Source: Stephanodiscus triporus
Lineage: Eukaryota; Bacillariophyta; Thalassiosirophyceae; Thalassiosirales; Thalassiosiraceae
NCBI GenBank assembly: GCA_036939755.1
Contig: JALLAZ010000479.1
Location: 1-15,072, forward strand
DNA length: 15,072 nt
Direction: 5' to 3'
In this document: in pieces, positions 1-8,837 of the stretch
Layout of the letters: the number at the start of each line of letters is the position of its first letter
Position numbering within the stretch: position 1 is the stretch's first letter
Made by a program: the position numbers and the translations under genes
The notes under the pieces: generated by a model
Told to the model about the DNA's origin: nothing
The model's database searches: none
Seen by the model: the letters and a program-made list of their open reading frames with translations, nothing else

Positions 1-1128
1 GTTTCCGAGCAAGGAATGTCGGATTTGTCTCATCTTCGTCCGATTCGGGACATGCATCGATTGGCAGACCAGATCGATACGGAGTCGCATCCGGTGTTAT
101 GTTGCGGAGATGAATGTCATTGTCTTCAACTAGGTGAGATGCAAACCCGGTTTGACTAAGGTGTACTTTGACCACATTTGGGGAGACCAGCCATTGGAAG
201 TGAGTACCGAGAAACCATTCAACGGTGCCCATAAATTCAACCGTCGAGAATTGTTTGAATAAACTTTCAAATTTTGCTTCGACCGCTGGATCATCCGAAA
301 AATAGACGAAGTCATCAACGTATAGGCCAAGTGTGAGAGGAGAAGAAGTAGGAGAGTCTGTGGGGTCCGATGGGTTGACGATATGACCGCTGAAGAGGCA
401 CGGATCGTAGGCATTTTGGTGGAGGCCGAGATGCGATAAAATTTTACGTATTTTGTCATACCAATGTTTCGGGCTACGTCGCAGACCATACAGCGTACGT
501 TTGAGTAGCCAGTATTCATCTTTCTTTGCATCAGGGTCCCCGAGAGGAGGTTTGACAATCGTGATTTCATCAGGCGGAAGAATACCTTGACAAAATGCGT
601 TTTTGCAGTCACCTTGTTATAGTGTTTGACGTTGCTGAACGGCCATACTAACGATTAGTCGAAGGGTATCAGGACAAAGAACCGGGGCATATTTGTCCGA
701 CTTTGTCCAAATGCGGTCTTCGTGGTTACCCAAGACAACGATGCGAGATTTTCATTGGGTTTGATGGTGAGGACACACATTGTTGGAATTGCACGAGGAG
801 CGCCTTTTTCTCTGTAAGCTCGGTATTGTTCTAAGGTGAGGACATCGTATGTGTTCTGTGACTTTATGCCGTCTTTCTCTTCGCGGAAGCTTGCGAGCCA
901 AGTATCACGATCGGGGTGTGCTGGATGTAAGGCCGAAAGGAGAGAGCGAGGGCAGTCACGAAGAAGGGAGGTGGCACTAACAAAGTTAGCGGATGATGGG
1001 TCTCTAAGGAAACTGCCCGAGGCGTGACCAGGTATTAAAATGAACTCCGAAGCGACAAAAATTACAATTTTGGTGTTCTTCTTCTTGCCATCCCCGCTTA
1101 CCCAAGGGAGAACCGTCGCTCGAATAAC
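1..1128 (-). pseudogene. Copia pol polyprotein, broken by one stop and one frameshift
   Basis: The copia polymerase reading frame is nearly intact but carries at least two lesions. A TAA stop (plus-strand 617-619) interrupts the RT just before QGDCKNAF, where related elements usually have a Lys codon. A deletion or frameshift near 748-755 joins the end of the linker (...VLTIKPNE) to the start of RT (SRIVVLGNHEDRIWTKSDKYAP), so the two parts lie in different frames. Upstream of the frameshift the frame stays open back to a TGA at about 1129-1131. The YVDD catalytic motif is intact. The copy is therefore inactive by itself but not old enough to have lost its coding signal. There is no initiation codon to annotate; the limits are the window edge and the upstream stop. 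Confidence 0.8.
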
Positions 1129-1306
1129 TCAAGGATGTACCTCTTATCGTGAACTGGAGTGTTGGCTTCACTTCCACCACATCATCTGTATCTAGAGGGG
1201 TCTGCGTCCCTGCCGTGTGACATATGACAACATTGGATTGTCGATCCATCGGCCTCGAAACCTTGAACGACACGTCCAGACTCCATAAGTTTGCAGAATA
1301 TACCAT
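1..1306 (-). mobile_element. Ty1/copia LTR retrotransposon remnant (pol, RT part), 5'-truncated
   Basis: Read on the minus strand, this stretch carries the reverse transcriptase core of a Ty1/copia retrotransposon. Visible motifs are QGDCKNAFCQGILPP, the block YGLRRSPKHWYDKI and the catalytic YVDDFVYFSDD, followed by FMGTVEWFLGTHF. Upstream is a typical pre-RT linker including REEKDGIKSQNTYDVLTLEQ. The element continues past the left edge of the window, so RNase H and the 3' LTR, if present, are outside. No integrase, gag or LTR is seen between it and the neighbouring gene at 1395, so it is truncated on its 5' side. Similarity is clear down from about 1128. The part 1129-1306 is open in another frame and may be element sequence, but I do not recognise it. 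It lies in the same orientation as, and just downstream of, the HA-repeat gene. Confidence 0.88.
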
Positions 1307-1394
1307 TCTACAAAGACTACATACGTAGTACTAGTTTGAATACAGTAAAATCAATATGTTGCACCGCGGCATTCTCCTAATATGCTTTTGGAAT

Positions 1395-2865
1395 CTACCA
1401 ATCATCTTCGTCATCTTCTGCATCCCATAGTGCCATGATATCCATACCATCCTGATCCCCACTTGAACTGCTGGGAAAAGATGCAAAATTTGATGATGTC
1501 AGCCTCTCAACCCGTTCTCTCTCCTCCCTTTCCTTTCGTTCTATTCTCTCTGCCCTTTGTCGTTGCCTTTCTACTATTACCAATCTTTCCGCCTCGTCTT
1601 GGATTTCTTCAAATCGGTTACGAAACCTTCCCGACCATGGAAAATGTATTGCTTCTAAAGCCTGCCGTCTTTGCGGTGTCATATAAGACGGGATCAGTGA
1701 TGAATATACTTCTCGACTCTGATTTTTAGAATGATCAAGTCTGTTGTAGTTGGATCGCTGATTGATCATCCATATACGAAGGGGTTGGTGGATGGTATCA
1801 TTCGGTCGGATGCGATAATCGAGAAATGTTGATTCAAAGTCATTCAGAGTATTGTTCTTGGGTTGTGGCAATGATAGCGTCCTTTGCGCTGGTGGCTGAT
1901 TTCGATCAAGAACATTCTGCGGATACGTTTCGTCCAAAAGCAATGACAAAATTTCGTCTTGTGGATGGAAACTTGGCAGGAGTGACTGATTTTGAATGTT
2001 GTGCACGAATTTGAAGTAATTATCAAGCAGCAGGGTGAGGTTCCGGTTGTTTCGATGCCCAGTCGCATTCTGATCTAATTGAAAATTTCCACTGTCCGTC
2101 ATGAAAGTAGCATGAGTGCCATGGTGCACATCGTAGGCGGCATCTACTGATCCATCAAACCCGGAGAACCTCATCTGATGATTAACAACGCCATATACCT
2201 TGGCCCATTCCAGCATTTCAAGCCATTTCTTATCAATTGAGCTCCAGACGAATCCCATATCTTCCAGGAGGTATGTTCGCTTTTCGTCCAAATGCGAAAA
2301 TCGCGGCGATCTTTGTCGCTTCGTTCGTTTGTGGGCCGATTGCAGAAGCACATTTATCCTCCGCCTCTGCTTCTTCGTTGCATTGTCATGGCGATGGACG
2401 TTGTCGTTTTCGGAATCATCCCCCCAATCGTACTGAACCAATTGCTGTTGATGCTGTTGCATCATCCTTTTTTTGTACAAACTTCGTATGTTGGATACCC
2501 ACGACCCCAGCGCTAGATTTTCCCCCCACTTCTCGGGCACCATGCAATGTCCATAGCGCTCTTTGAACTTTTCCAATTCCTGCATTCTCAACTGAAATTG
2601 CCGTTCGGTCAAGGATGTAAAATCAAACCCCGCCGACGATAATTGTCGTCGTCGTGACGGTGTTAGGTAGCCAGTGTACGGAACGCCCCGTTCTTCGGCT
2701 TGCTTCCATAGTGCATATTGCTGTCGTACATTTGCCGCCCAGACACCTAGAGATGGATTAGGAGGGTAGGGCGTGGGTATGGATCCGTGCCCGTGATTTG
2801 AGCGAAATTCATGGAGCTCATTGAGACGTTTTAGGTAGAGTCTTTCACGGGTTAAATTCGGGGCA

Positions 2866-2902
<37 letters not shown>

Positions 2903-3164
2903 GGTGGTATTCATCGTCACCTGATCCCAACACCGCTAGGTTGATCGTTTTAATTTTCGCTAGCGCGGCCGGCAATGGTAGAAGCGTTTTCCTACGTCTC
3001 TTGAACTGTTTATGGGGTGATAATAATGTCGATGATGTTGCGATAGTGGAGCGTCCAATGCGACGGCAGTTCGTTGGCGCCACTAATTGGAACGCTTCAG
3101 CGTAGCGCAATGGATGTGCCGCGACCATGCTAATGGCCAAGACCAGGAGTATTCTAGGTGCCAT
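1395..3164 (-). CDS. Helicase-associated (HA) repeat protein with signal or plastid presequence
   Basis: A predicted protein of 589 residues, without introns, of unknown function. Residues about 106-184 and 188-307 are two HA-type repeats (pattern: Leu/Phe-rich helix, HGHGSIP or YGHCMVP, then LGVWAANVR or LGSWVSNIR, then a helix ending LSSAGFDF or LLEDMGFVW). A third repeat starts at KKWLEMLEWAKVYGVVN (about 312) and ends at RRQALEAIHFPW (about 500-511), split by an insertion of roughly 120 residues. A charged coiled coil (about 513-555) and an acidic tail follow. HA repeats occur singly or in arrays in many diatom proteins, and nucleic acid binding has been suggested for them. No helicase motif is present. 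I chose the Met at 3164 because it gives a signal peptide ending AEA before FQLVAP, resembling the diatom plastid ASAFAP motif, and it has A at -3 and G at +4. The frame is open to a Met at 3299 (634 residues), which would bury that signal. A run of 11 Thr near residue 90 comes from a microsatellite. Confidence 0.8.
2867..2902. repeat. (TTG)n trinucleotide microsatellite, about 12 units
   Basis: An uninterrupted TTG/CAA run lies inside the HA-repeat gene. On the coding strand it is read as ACA and gives 11 consecutive threonines between the presequence and the first HA repeat. Length changes of whole units would keep the frame, so it is probably polymorphic. Confidence 0.9.
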
Positions 3165-3613
3165 GATTTTTTTGTAGCCCTCGTCTCGGTTGTCCGACTT
3201 ACGAGGCCAAGAAGAACGGTGCCTTGCCCGTTGGTACAGCAAGCGGATTGCGAGGATGGATCCTCGAGTTCGTAGTGGGCGAGGTGATGATTCATCCATC
3301 GCCTTGCTTCCAGCTCATGGCCTGAACCGTGCAATCCAATCTCCGTCTTTTAGGGGTATTCGCTGCCGCAAACATTCATGGTGATATGATTGATGATGGC
3401 TCCATCCTCCATCCCCAGAAACAACTGAGAGAACAAACATCACTGAAAAATCAGGGGGAGCGAGGACGGTCTGGCCCTCGCCTGCCATATGATCTAGGAG
3501 TACGATACTCAAAATCGCGTCCTAACGATCAGATGAAGACGGAGCCAGAAGATGTCAAGGCCCGTCACTAGCGGCAGGTAGCGCCGTCACCAGAAGATAA
3601 AAAGAGCTGCACC
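3165..3613. promoter_or_regulatory. Divergent intergenic region between HA-repeat and JmjC genes
   Basis: About 450 bp separate the two divergent start codons. I see no convincing gene here; the short open frames have no family signal. A CCAAT pentamer occurs at 3336-3340, and an A-rich stretch GATAAAAAG sits just ahead of the JmjC start, too close to serve as a conventional TATA box. The region should hold the two promoters and 5' leaders. Part of it (3165-3299) is open in frame with the HA-repeat gene and would become coding if the upstream ATG were used. Confidence 0.5.
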
Positions 3614-5725
3614 ATGTCCGCAAAAGCTCCACGCACGACGGGTCCACCGGTGGTCGTCGTACACGACTCCCTCGACGACGCATCCGCCGAACACGACGAA
3701 TACGAATACGACGACGACGACGGCCATTCGCCACCGGAGAAGAAACGAGCAAAGACGAAGACGAAGACGAACGGTTCCGAGGACGAGGAGGGGATGAAGG
3801 ATAAGAAGAATAACGATGAGATCGCGCCACATCCGCCGCCGAGCGGCGACGGGAGGTCGTTCCGGCCAGAGTCGAGGACCCTCCTCGACGATATGCTGCA
3901 TCCCATGTCTTTGTCCGAGTTCCTCGACGTGCACTTCCGGAATAACGCCGTACACGTCGATCGACGACGATTGTCACGACGCACACGCGAGGGCTTGGTG
4001 AGGGTCATATGCGACGATCACCTATTCGGTCTCGACGTCGTGAGGATATTCGAGGAGACGAGCAGCGAGGGCGTTTTCCTATGGCTGCGCCCCCCTCCCT
4101 CGTCGTCGTCGTCGTCGTTGTCGTCGTCGTGTCCGTGCCCCCTCGACAGCGTGGAGGTGTCCGATCCCGTCGCCGCACACAAGCTGCACGTCTCCGGATC
4201 GCACCCGGCCTACTGCCGCGCCCCGCCCCGTCTGGAGCGTCTCCTCGTGTCGTCGCTGCTGAGATCGACGGGGTTGGGCGGTGGTCACTACCGGCCGCCC
4301 GACGCGGAGGTCGCGACGCTCGGGGGCGGTACGACGACGCTCGGGCGGGGGGAGGTGGAGCTGTTCGTAAGCGCGGCGACCTCCTCCTCGACGAATGATC
4401 ATCCCCCTCGTCGTCCCGCGCGCTCGGGGCGGGGGAAGGACGGAATCGGACCGAGCGGCGGCGCAGGAGGAGGAGGAGGAGGAGGAGGAGGAGGAGGAGG
4501 GAAAATCCACGCCACGGGATGGCACACCGACTTCCAGGAGAATTTCACGATACAGCTCACCGGAACGAAGCGATGGACGCTACGTCGGGGACGGGTCCGT
4601 CATCCCCTCCGGGGCACGACTCCCCACTTCGCGCGGGATCGCGATGTCGTGGAGAATCAGCTCAAGGCGGCGCGACTTTGTCGTCCGTCCGAGGGCGATG
4701 AATACGACGCATCCTCCTCCTCCTCCTCCTCCTCCTCGTGCCAACACGGCGGGTACGGATTCGAGTACGACCGAAACAACGCCGTCGGACCGGAGATGAC
4801 CGTGACCCTACGTCCGGGGGACGTACTGTACTTCCCGGCCGGGATGTGGCACAGGGTCGAGACCCTGGAATCCGGGATAAGCCTCAACGTGTCTCTCATG
4901 GGCACGACGTACGCGAGGCTCGCTTGCGAGGCGCTTCAGCACCTGCTTCTGGGGAGCGACGACGATGGTTGGAGGGAGGTCGTGTCGTCCCGACCGACGA
5001 CGACGGGAGTATGGGGAGGAGGAGCAGGAGGAGGGGACGGGGGGGCGACGGGGCGTCTGGGGGGGTTGTTGGCCGGGCTGGGTCGGCTGGTGAACGACTT
5101 CGTCGAGAACGGGGGCGGCGCGCGCAGCTTGCTGCCCCCGGCGTTATGCCACCCTCCATCGCCATTGTCGGAAAACGAGGATGACGGGGGGGCGTCTGAG
5201 GGAGAGGACGGGAGTGGCAGTAGTGACGGAGAAGGCGAGGTTGACGGCGAAGATAACGACGGAGAGGGTCAGTCGTCGCCATCCGGAATCGTCGTGCGCA
5301 TGGATGACTTCGTGGGACCACCCTGCTGGAATTCTTCGAGACCACCAAAGTCCAAACTGGCCAGGAATCCACTTGCCACGCTAATAGCTATGTCGGATAT
5401 CGCCGGCCACAACCATCACCAGCAGCACCACCAAATCCTCAATGGTAAATGTAATGGCGTCGAACGGCAGCATCAACGTGCAACGAGACAATACGTACTG
5501 AACGTAAACTTTGCGGGGAACGAAATGATGGAGAGCCACGTCCGTGTGATCTTGGAGACATCAGAGCCGAGGGCTATAAAACAGATGGATTACTATATAG
5601 CTTGTGAGCAGCGAGGGACAAATCCAGGACTATTGTCGAGCGACCCAACGTATGCAAATGGCTCAGCCGATGATAATGAAACTCCGCTGTGTCTATTTTA
5701 TTATGGTTATTTTGTTTGGGTATGA
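3614..5725 (+). CDS. JmjC/cupin-type Fe(II)/2-oxoglutarate oxygenase
   Basis: A 703-residue single-exon protein. The N-terminal 80 residues are acidic and then Lys-rich (PEKKRAKTKTKT looks like a nuclear localisation signal). The cupin/JmjC fold begins near MSLSEFLDVHFRNNAVHVDR (98-117). The iron site is visible as HTD (His304, Asp306) in GWHTDFQENFTIQLTGTKRW and the distal His413 in GDVLYFPAGMWHRVETLESG. The C-terminus has the block NPLATLIAMSDI and later NVNFAGNEMMES. This resembles the JmjC/Cupin_4 group that contains protein and ribosomal-protein hydroxylases; whether the substrate is histone, ribosomal or small-molecule cannot be told. The protein is longer than typical members because of low-complexity insertions: a Ser run (162-172), 12 Gly just before the HTD strand, a Ser run (366-375), a Gly-rich loop (467-485) and an acidic Ser/Gly stretch (519-555). 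The first 1.7 kb is very GC-rich with GAC/TCG/GGA repeats; the last 400 bp is less so. The start is the first Met of a frame encoding a complete fold. Confidence 0.82.
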   Translation: MSAKAPRTTGPPVVVVHDSLDDASAEHDEYEYDDDDGHSPPEKKRAKTKTKTNGSEDEEGMKDKKNNDEIAPHPPPSGDGRSFRPESRTLLDDMLHPMSLSEFLDVHFRNNAVHVDRRRLSRRTREGLVRVICDDHLFGLDVVRIFEETSSEGVFLWLRPPPSSSSSSLSSSCPCPLDSVEVSDPVAAHKLHVSGSHPAYCRAPPRLERLLVSSLLRSTGLGGGHYRPPDAEVATLGGGTTTLGRGEVELFVSAATSSSTNDHPPRRPARSGRGKDGIGPSGGAGGGGGGGGGGGGKIHATGWHTDFQENFTIQLTGTKRWTLRRGRVRHPLRGTTPHFARDRDVVENQLKAARLCRPSEGDEYDASSSSSSSSSCQHGGYGFEYDRNNAVGPEMTVTLRPGDVLYFPAGMWHRVETLESGISLNVSLMGTTYARLACEALQHLLLGSDDDGWREVVSSRPTTTGVWGGGAGGGDGGATGRLGGLLAGLGRLVNDFVENGGGARSLLPPALCHPPSPLSENEDDGGASEGEDGSGSSDGEGEVDGEDNDGEGQSSPSGIVVRMDDFVGPPCWNSSRPPKSKLARNPLATLIAMSDIAGHNHHQQHHQILNGKCNGVERQHQRATRQYVLNVNFAGNEMMESHVRVILETSEPRAIKQMDYYIACEQRGTNPGLLSSDPTYANGSADDNETPLCLFYYGYFVWV
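4100..4130. repeat. (TCG)n trinucleotide repeat in JmjC gene
   Basis: A near-perfect TCG run with one TTG interruption. It codes for the Ser-rich stretch at residues 163-172, between the N-terminal cupin region and the central fold. Confidence 0.85.
4465..4500. repeat. (AGG)12 trinucleotide repeat coding poly-Gly
   Basis: Twelve perfect AGG units, read as GGA codons, give 12 consecutive glycines (about 285-296). They end only a few residues before the iron-binding HTD motif of the JmjC protein. Confidence 0.92.
4712..4737. repeat. (TCC)n trinucleotide repeat coding poly-Ser
   Basis: An uninterrupted TCC run giving a string of serines (366-375). It lies between the two halves of the iron site in the JmjC protein, probably in a surface loop. 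Confidence 0.9.
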
Positions 5726-5870
5726 CTCAACCAGTTATTTATGAGTACGATACAAATCTTTCAAATCAAAGAACATCAGAAAGAATATTGAGATAGTGCT
5801 ATACGAAACATCAGCATTGATACCTAAAACGCTCTGGCCATTCCGTTGAAAATTGCGGCATAAACTATGA
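5726..5870. other. Convergent 3' intergenic spacer
   Basis: This 145-bp AT-rich gap separates the stop codons of the JmjC gene (plus) and the fucosyltransferase gene (minus). It must hold both 3' ends. No gene is seen in it. Confidence 0.5.
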
Positions 5871-8422
5871 TCACGTTGCCCAAACAAAGAATCTTTCATA
5901 TACAGACCGCAATCGCCGACTGGCATATCCTGAGACATTACTTTCATCAAGTCGCCTTGAATTGCTCACTGAATTGTAAATCAATCTTGACGCCGCGTTT
6001 GCCTTGATTTTATCCATCTCATCTCTATCCATAAAATTTTCCTTTCTTTCTCCTTCGTTGTCATTGTCGACAAAAACGTCGCCATCAATACCTGTCCAAC
6101 CAACAGGATACTCACGTGCGAACACTGAAGCATATCCAACTTCTGTCCAGTGATGCATGGCATATTTTCTATCCAACCACGAGTAATACGTAAAATATTT
6201 TGACATGCCAAAATATCCGCGTAAACGGACTATGTATCCAGAGAACGTGCTGAACCACGTTCCTGCGAACACAGAACCGCGACTGGCAACAATCGTTTCT
6301 ATCATCCCATATTGTGTTGGGTCTATGCTATCTAACCCTGCCAACACTCTGTAATCGTCGAAAAAACGCAACGATCCCGAGTGCTGTCTACGGAAGTCAT
6401 CAAAAAATGATTGGTTTCTTTCATCTGTGGCAATGTATAATATTTCGTTGGCTCTCCATATCTCCTTTGTGTTTTGATACCTGGAGATGTATTGATATTC
6501 AATTAGTAGGGTTCGCCAACGATACAACGTATTTCATGATCAAATATCTCATGCTATCAACTTACCATTGATTTGAATCAAACTTCACTTCCTTGAACTG
6601 CAAATCACCCCTCCGAATATGCAATGAAGAGTATCCTCCCACCAATTCCGAATCCAGATTCAACGAAGAAGATCGTGATTTGTCACCGTTTTGAGGAAGA
6701 CCATTCAGTAAATAATCTTCATATTGCAACGCTAGTATTATCTTCCCCGCCGCACAAAACATTTCGTCGTGGTACCTCAAGAAATCTCTCACAAATCTCT
6801 TGGAAGTGCATCAAGAATGCAAAAGAGGAGCCAGCCATGAGTTGAACACATTTGACAATCGAGCATCCCGTATCATATCCCTCGGGAGGACATACAAGCC
6901 GACTCACCTTGTAATAGTTCCCCACCTTTGGATCGGTAAAGAAAAAGAACGCATAATGATGCACTAATAATCTCCAATTCAAGTCAATCGTTTTAAAGTG
7001 CACAACCTTTGAATCGTGCATATCTCGATTGTAATAAATTGGCTGGCGTGTAGATTCGCCTTCCCTACAAAATGTCTTGATCCTCTGTGTCATTTCGGGG
7101 CTTAGTTTGGATATGTGTGCATCTCCAAAATTAAACACATCAACGTCGAATACGACGCAACCTTTACCCTTTTTTTCGGACGTAACGTTCGCCTGCAGTC
7201 CATGAAGGACATAGTGGTTATACAAATGTTCACAAGTTGAGTTTGCGAATCTGTATTGTTCACAACCATTTGCGATATTTCGTAAAAGCTCTTGGTGCGA
7301 GAAGTTGTATCCCCCCAAGGGAACGAGGCCATCTTCGCCACCTTCCAGCTCCAAGAACTCCTTCGAAGTTATGATGGGAACGCGTCGCTGCAGATCCGTA
7401 TTTAATTTGTAATAGTCGTAAAAACCCCTCCACTTCCGGGTGTCATTCTTGTGCGGGATCAAACGATACACATTTTGCTCGGGGGGGAGAACAAGAGTAC
7501 GACCCATAACGGCGGCAAACGTAACAATGCATTCGAAGGACATGCGCAGATTGTTCCAACCTCCACCATCCGGTTCGAATGTCAGGTACCTTCTCCTCGA
7601 TACCTTGGGATTCTTAGCTTCTTCCCTTGACAGCGGCGGTGGAACGAAGGGATGGGGTTCCACGTTGGGATATCCCGCATCCATATCTCGCGTTCCCGGC
7701 GGATCGTTCCAAAATGCTAGCATCGACGAAAGGACCCCCTCGACGGCAGGGAGGGTATCTTCACAGTGGATGTGTCCCCGTCGTGAACCATCCAAGGCCG
7801 GAGTTTGATCCGGTGGCAATCCCGAGAATCCCCGGGAGGTCCGTTCGAGCGGGATGGGAGACGGGAGTAGATTGTTATCTACTAATTTGAGTTGTAGTTG
7901 TTGCCACGTGAGCTTCGTAACGGATGTCTCGTCGGTTTCAGTGCCATCGTTGGCACTGACATACTTTCCGCCGCTACCTTTACGACTTTCATTACTCCCC
8001 CCCCTCGCCTCAGTTTTGTTTTCGTGCCTACTTTCTTCCATATTTTCACTGCTTATCTTTTTCACCAACTTGATGAAATTTTCTTCACTCTCCCCCTTCC
8101 AACCGCCCGACTCCATCGCCTCCTTCTGTCCCTTGTCAGTCTGCTCTTTGTCAAATTTTCGCAGCAGGAAATGCGCCAGGTCCATTTTATGACGTATCGC
8201 TGCCCCGCCGACGCTATTCGCTTCTCCACTTTCATGCTGTCCTGTGGCAAAATTTTCGAGATCGGAATCGTTCGATGGATTTTGATGCACCAGGTGGAAG
8301 AGGTAGGCGGTTGTGATGAGCAGCGACGTCGCGAAGAATGGGAGTATGAGTCGAAGTATGCGAATAAACAAGGGGGGCTCTTCTCGAGATTTACGAGATG
8401 AGCGAGGAGACGAAGGAGTCAT
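5871..8422 (-). CDS. O-fucosyltransferase-like type II membrane protein, three exons
   Basis: A Golgi-type glycosyltransferase of the GDP-fucose O-fucosyltransferase superfamily (Pfam PF10250 type). Exons on the minus strand are 8422-6908, 6798-6566 and 6480-5871, which splice in frame to about 785 residues. Seen in the product: a short basic N-terminus, one membrane anchor (LFIRILRLILPFFATSLLIT, residues 18-37), a Ser/Glu-rich stem of about 200 residues, the N-terminal nucleotide-sugar element FEPDGGGWNNLRMSFE (about 282), the hallmark SLHIRRGDLQFKEVK (His565, Arg567, Arg568) and the C-terminal ASRGSVFAGTWFSTFSGYI. The Arg of HIRRGD corresponds to the GDP-fucose-binding Arg of POFUT enzymes. 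The acceptor is unknown; plant and algal relatives act on proteins or cell-wall glycans. I preferred the Met at 8422 (A at -3, anchor near the N-terminus); the frame is open to an upstream Met at 8509 in weaker context. It is divergent from the sulfotransferase gene. Confidence 0.85.
6481..6565 (-). other. Intron 2 of the O-fucosyltransferase gene (85 nt)
   Basis: The donor is TG|GTAAGT and the acceptor is CTCCAG|G, with a CTAAT branch-like sequence upstream. The split codon TG+G restores Trp and gives NQWYQNTKEIW, matching the family. Without splicing, a TAA stop follows immediately. Confidence 0.9.
6799..6907 (-). other. Intron 1 of the O-fucosyltransferase gene (109 nt)
   Basis: The donor is AAG|GTGAGT and the acceptor is TTCCAAG|AGA, in phase 0. 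Joining gives NYYKRFVRDFLRYHDEMFC, continuous with the fucosyltransferase fold. The 109-nt length is not a multiple of three, so retention would shift the frame. Confidence 0.9.
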
Positions 8423-8837
8423 TGTCAATGGCACTATAATGGCATCCAGAAAACGGTCGATCGTCAAAGATTTTGAAGAGACTGCCTGACATATGGTAAC
8501 AACATCCAAGTCATTTCAGCGTTGTCTTGCTCCGTCTTCTTCATTCCGGATGGACAGGTGAGTTGCCGGAATGTTGAGTTCATTCCTACCCAAACCCGTT
8601 TTGTGATGTGGACCTAGATTCTGTTGTTGTCCCCCGCCCCCCGATCAATAGGAACGCTATGGGGCCAAATTAGTTTTCTTAACTACTAGAGGTACTCTAT
8701 CTTTTCACAGAGTAATGTACTCTTTGGAGGGAAGAATACTACCATACGACACCCACATCATTTCCCATTTTAACACCCTCTTGGGCTACGTCGCTCGCCC
8801 GGCAAGCCGACCGTGGACGCCATATATTAGTACGAGA
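8423..8837. promoter_or_regulatory. Divergent promoter region, fucosyltransferase/sulfotransferase
   Basis: 415 bp lie between the preferred starts of the two genes (205 bp if the upstream Met codons are used). It contains an inverted repeat CATTCCGG (8542-8549) and CCGGAATG (8566-8573), with a third half-site CATTCC at 8581-8586, and a TATATTA sequence at about 8823 that is too near the sulfotransferase start to be a normal TATA box. No separate gene is seen. These sites are candidates only. Confidence 0.45.

Noticed and set aside
130..612. 160-codon frame in the copia region
   Set aside because: It is not the polymerase frame; the RT motifs lie in the neighbouring frame of the same strand.
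3555..4008. Long Arg-rich and Ser-rich minus-strand open frames opposite the start of the JmjC gene
   Set aside because: They arise from GC-rich CGA/GTC repeats read on the other strand and have no family signal, whereas the plus frame has clear domains.
4896..5372. 158-codon minus-strand open frame inside the JmjC gene
   Set aside because: Low-complexity Pro/Arg/Ser composition caused by GC-rich coding sequence on the opposite strand.
7854..8401. Hydrophobic plus-strand frames opposite the fucosyltransferase stem
   Set aside because: They mirror the Ser/Glu/Lys-rich stem region on the minus strand and show no domain.
8709..8723. Perfect palindrome AGAGTA-ATG-TACTCT around the upstream ATG of the sulfotransferase frame
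   Set aside because: Six-base arms with a 3-base centre are expected by chance at this scale, and the upstream ATG is probably not the start.
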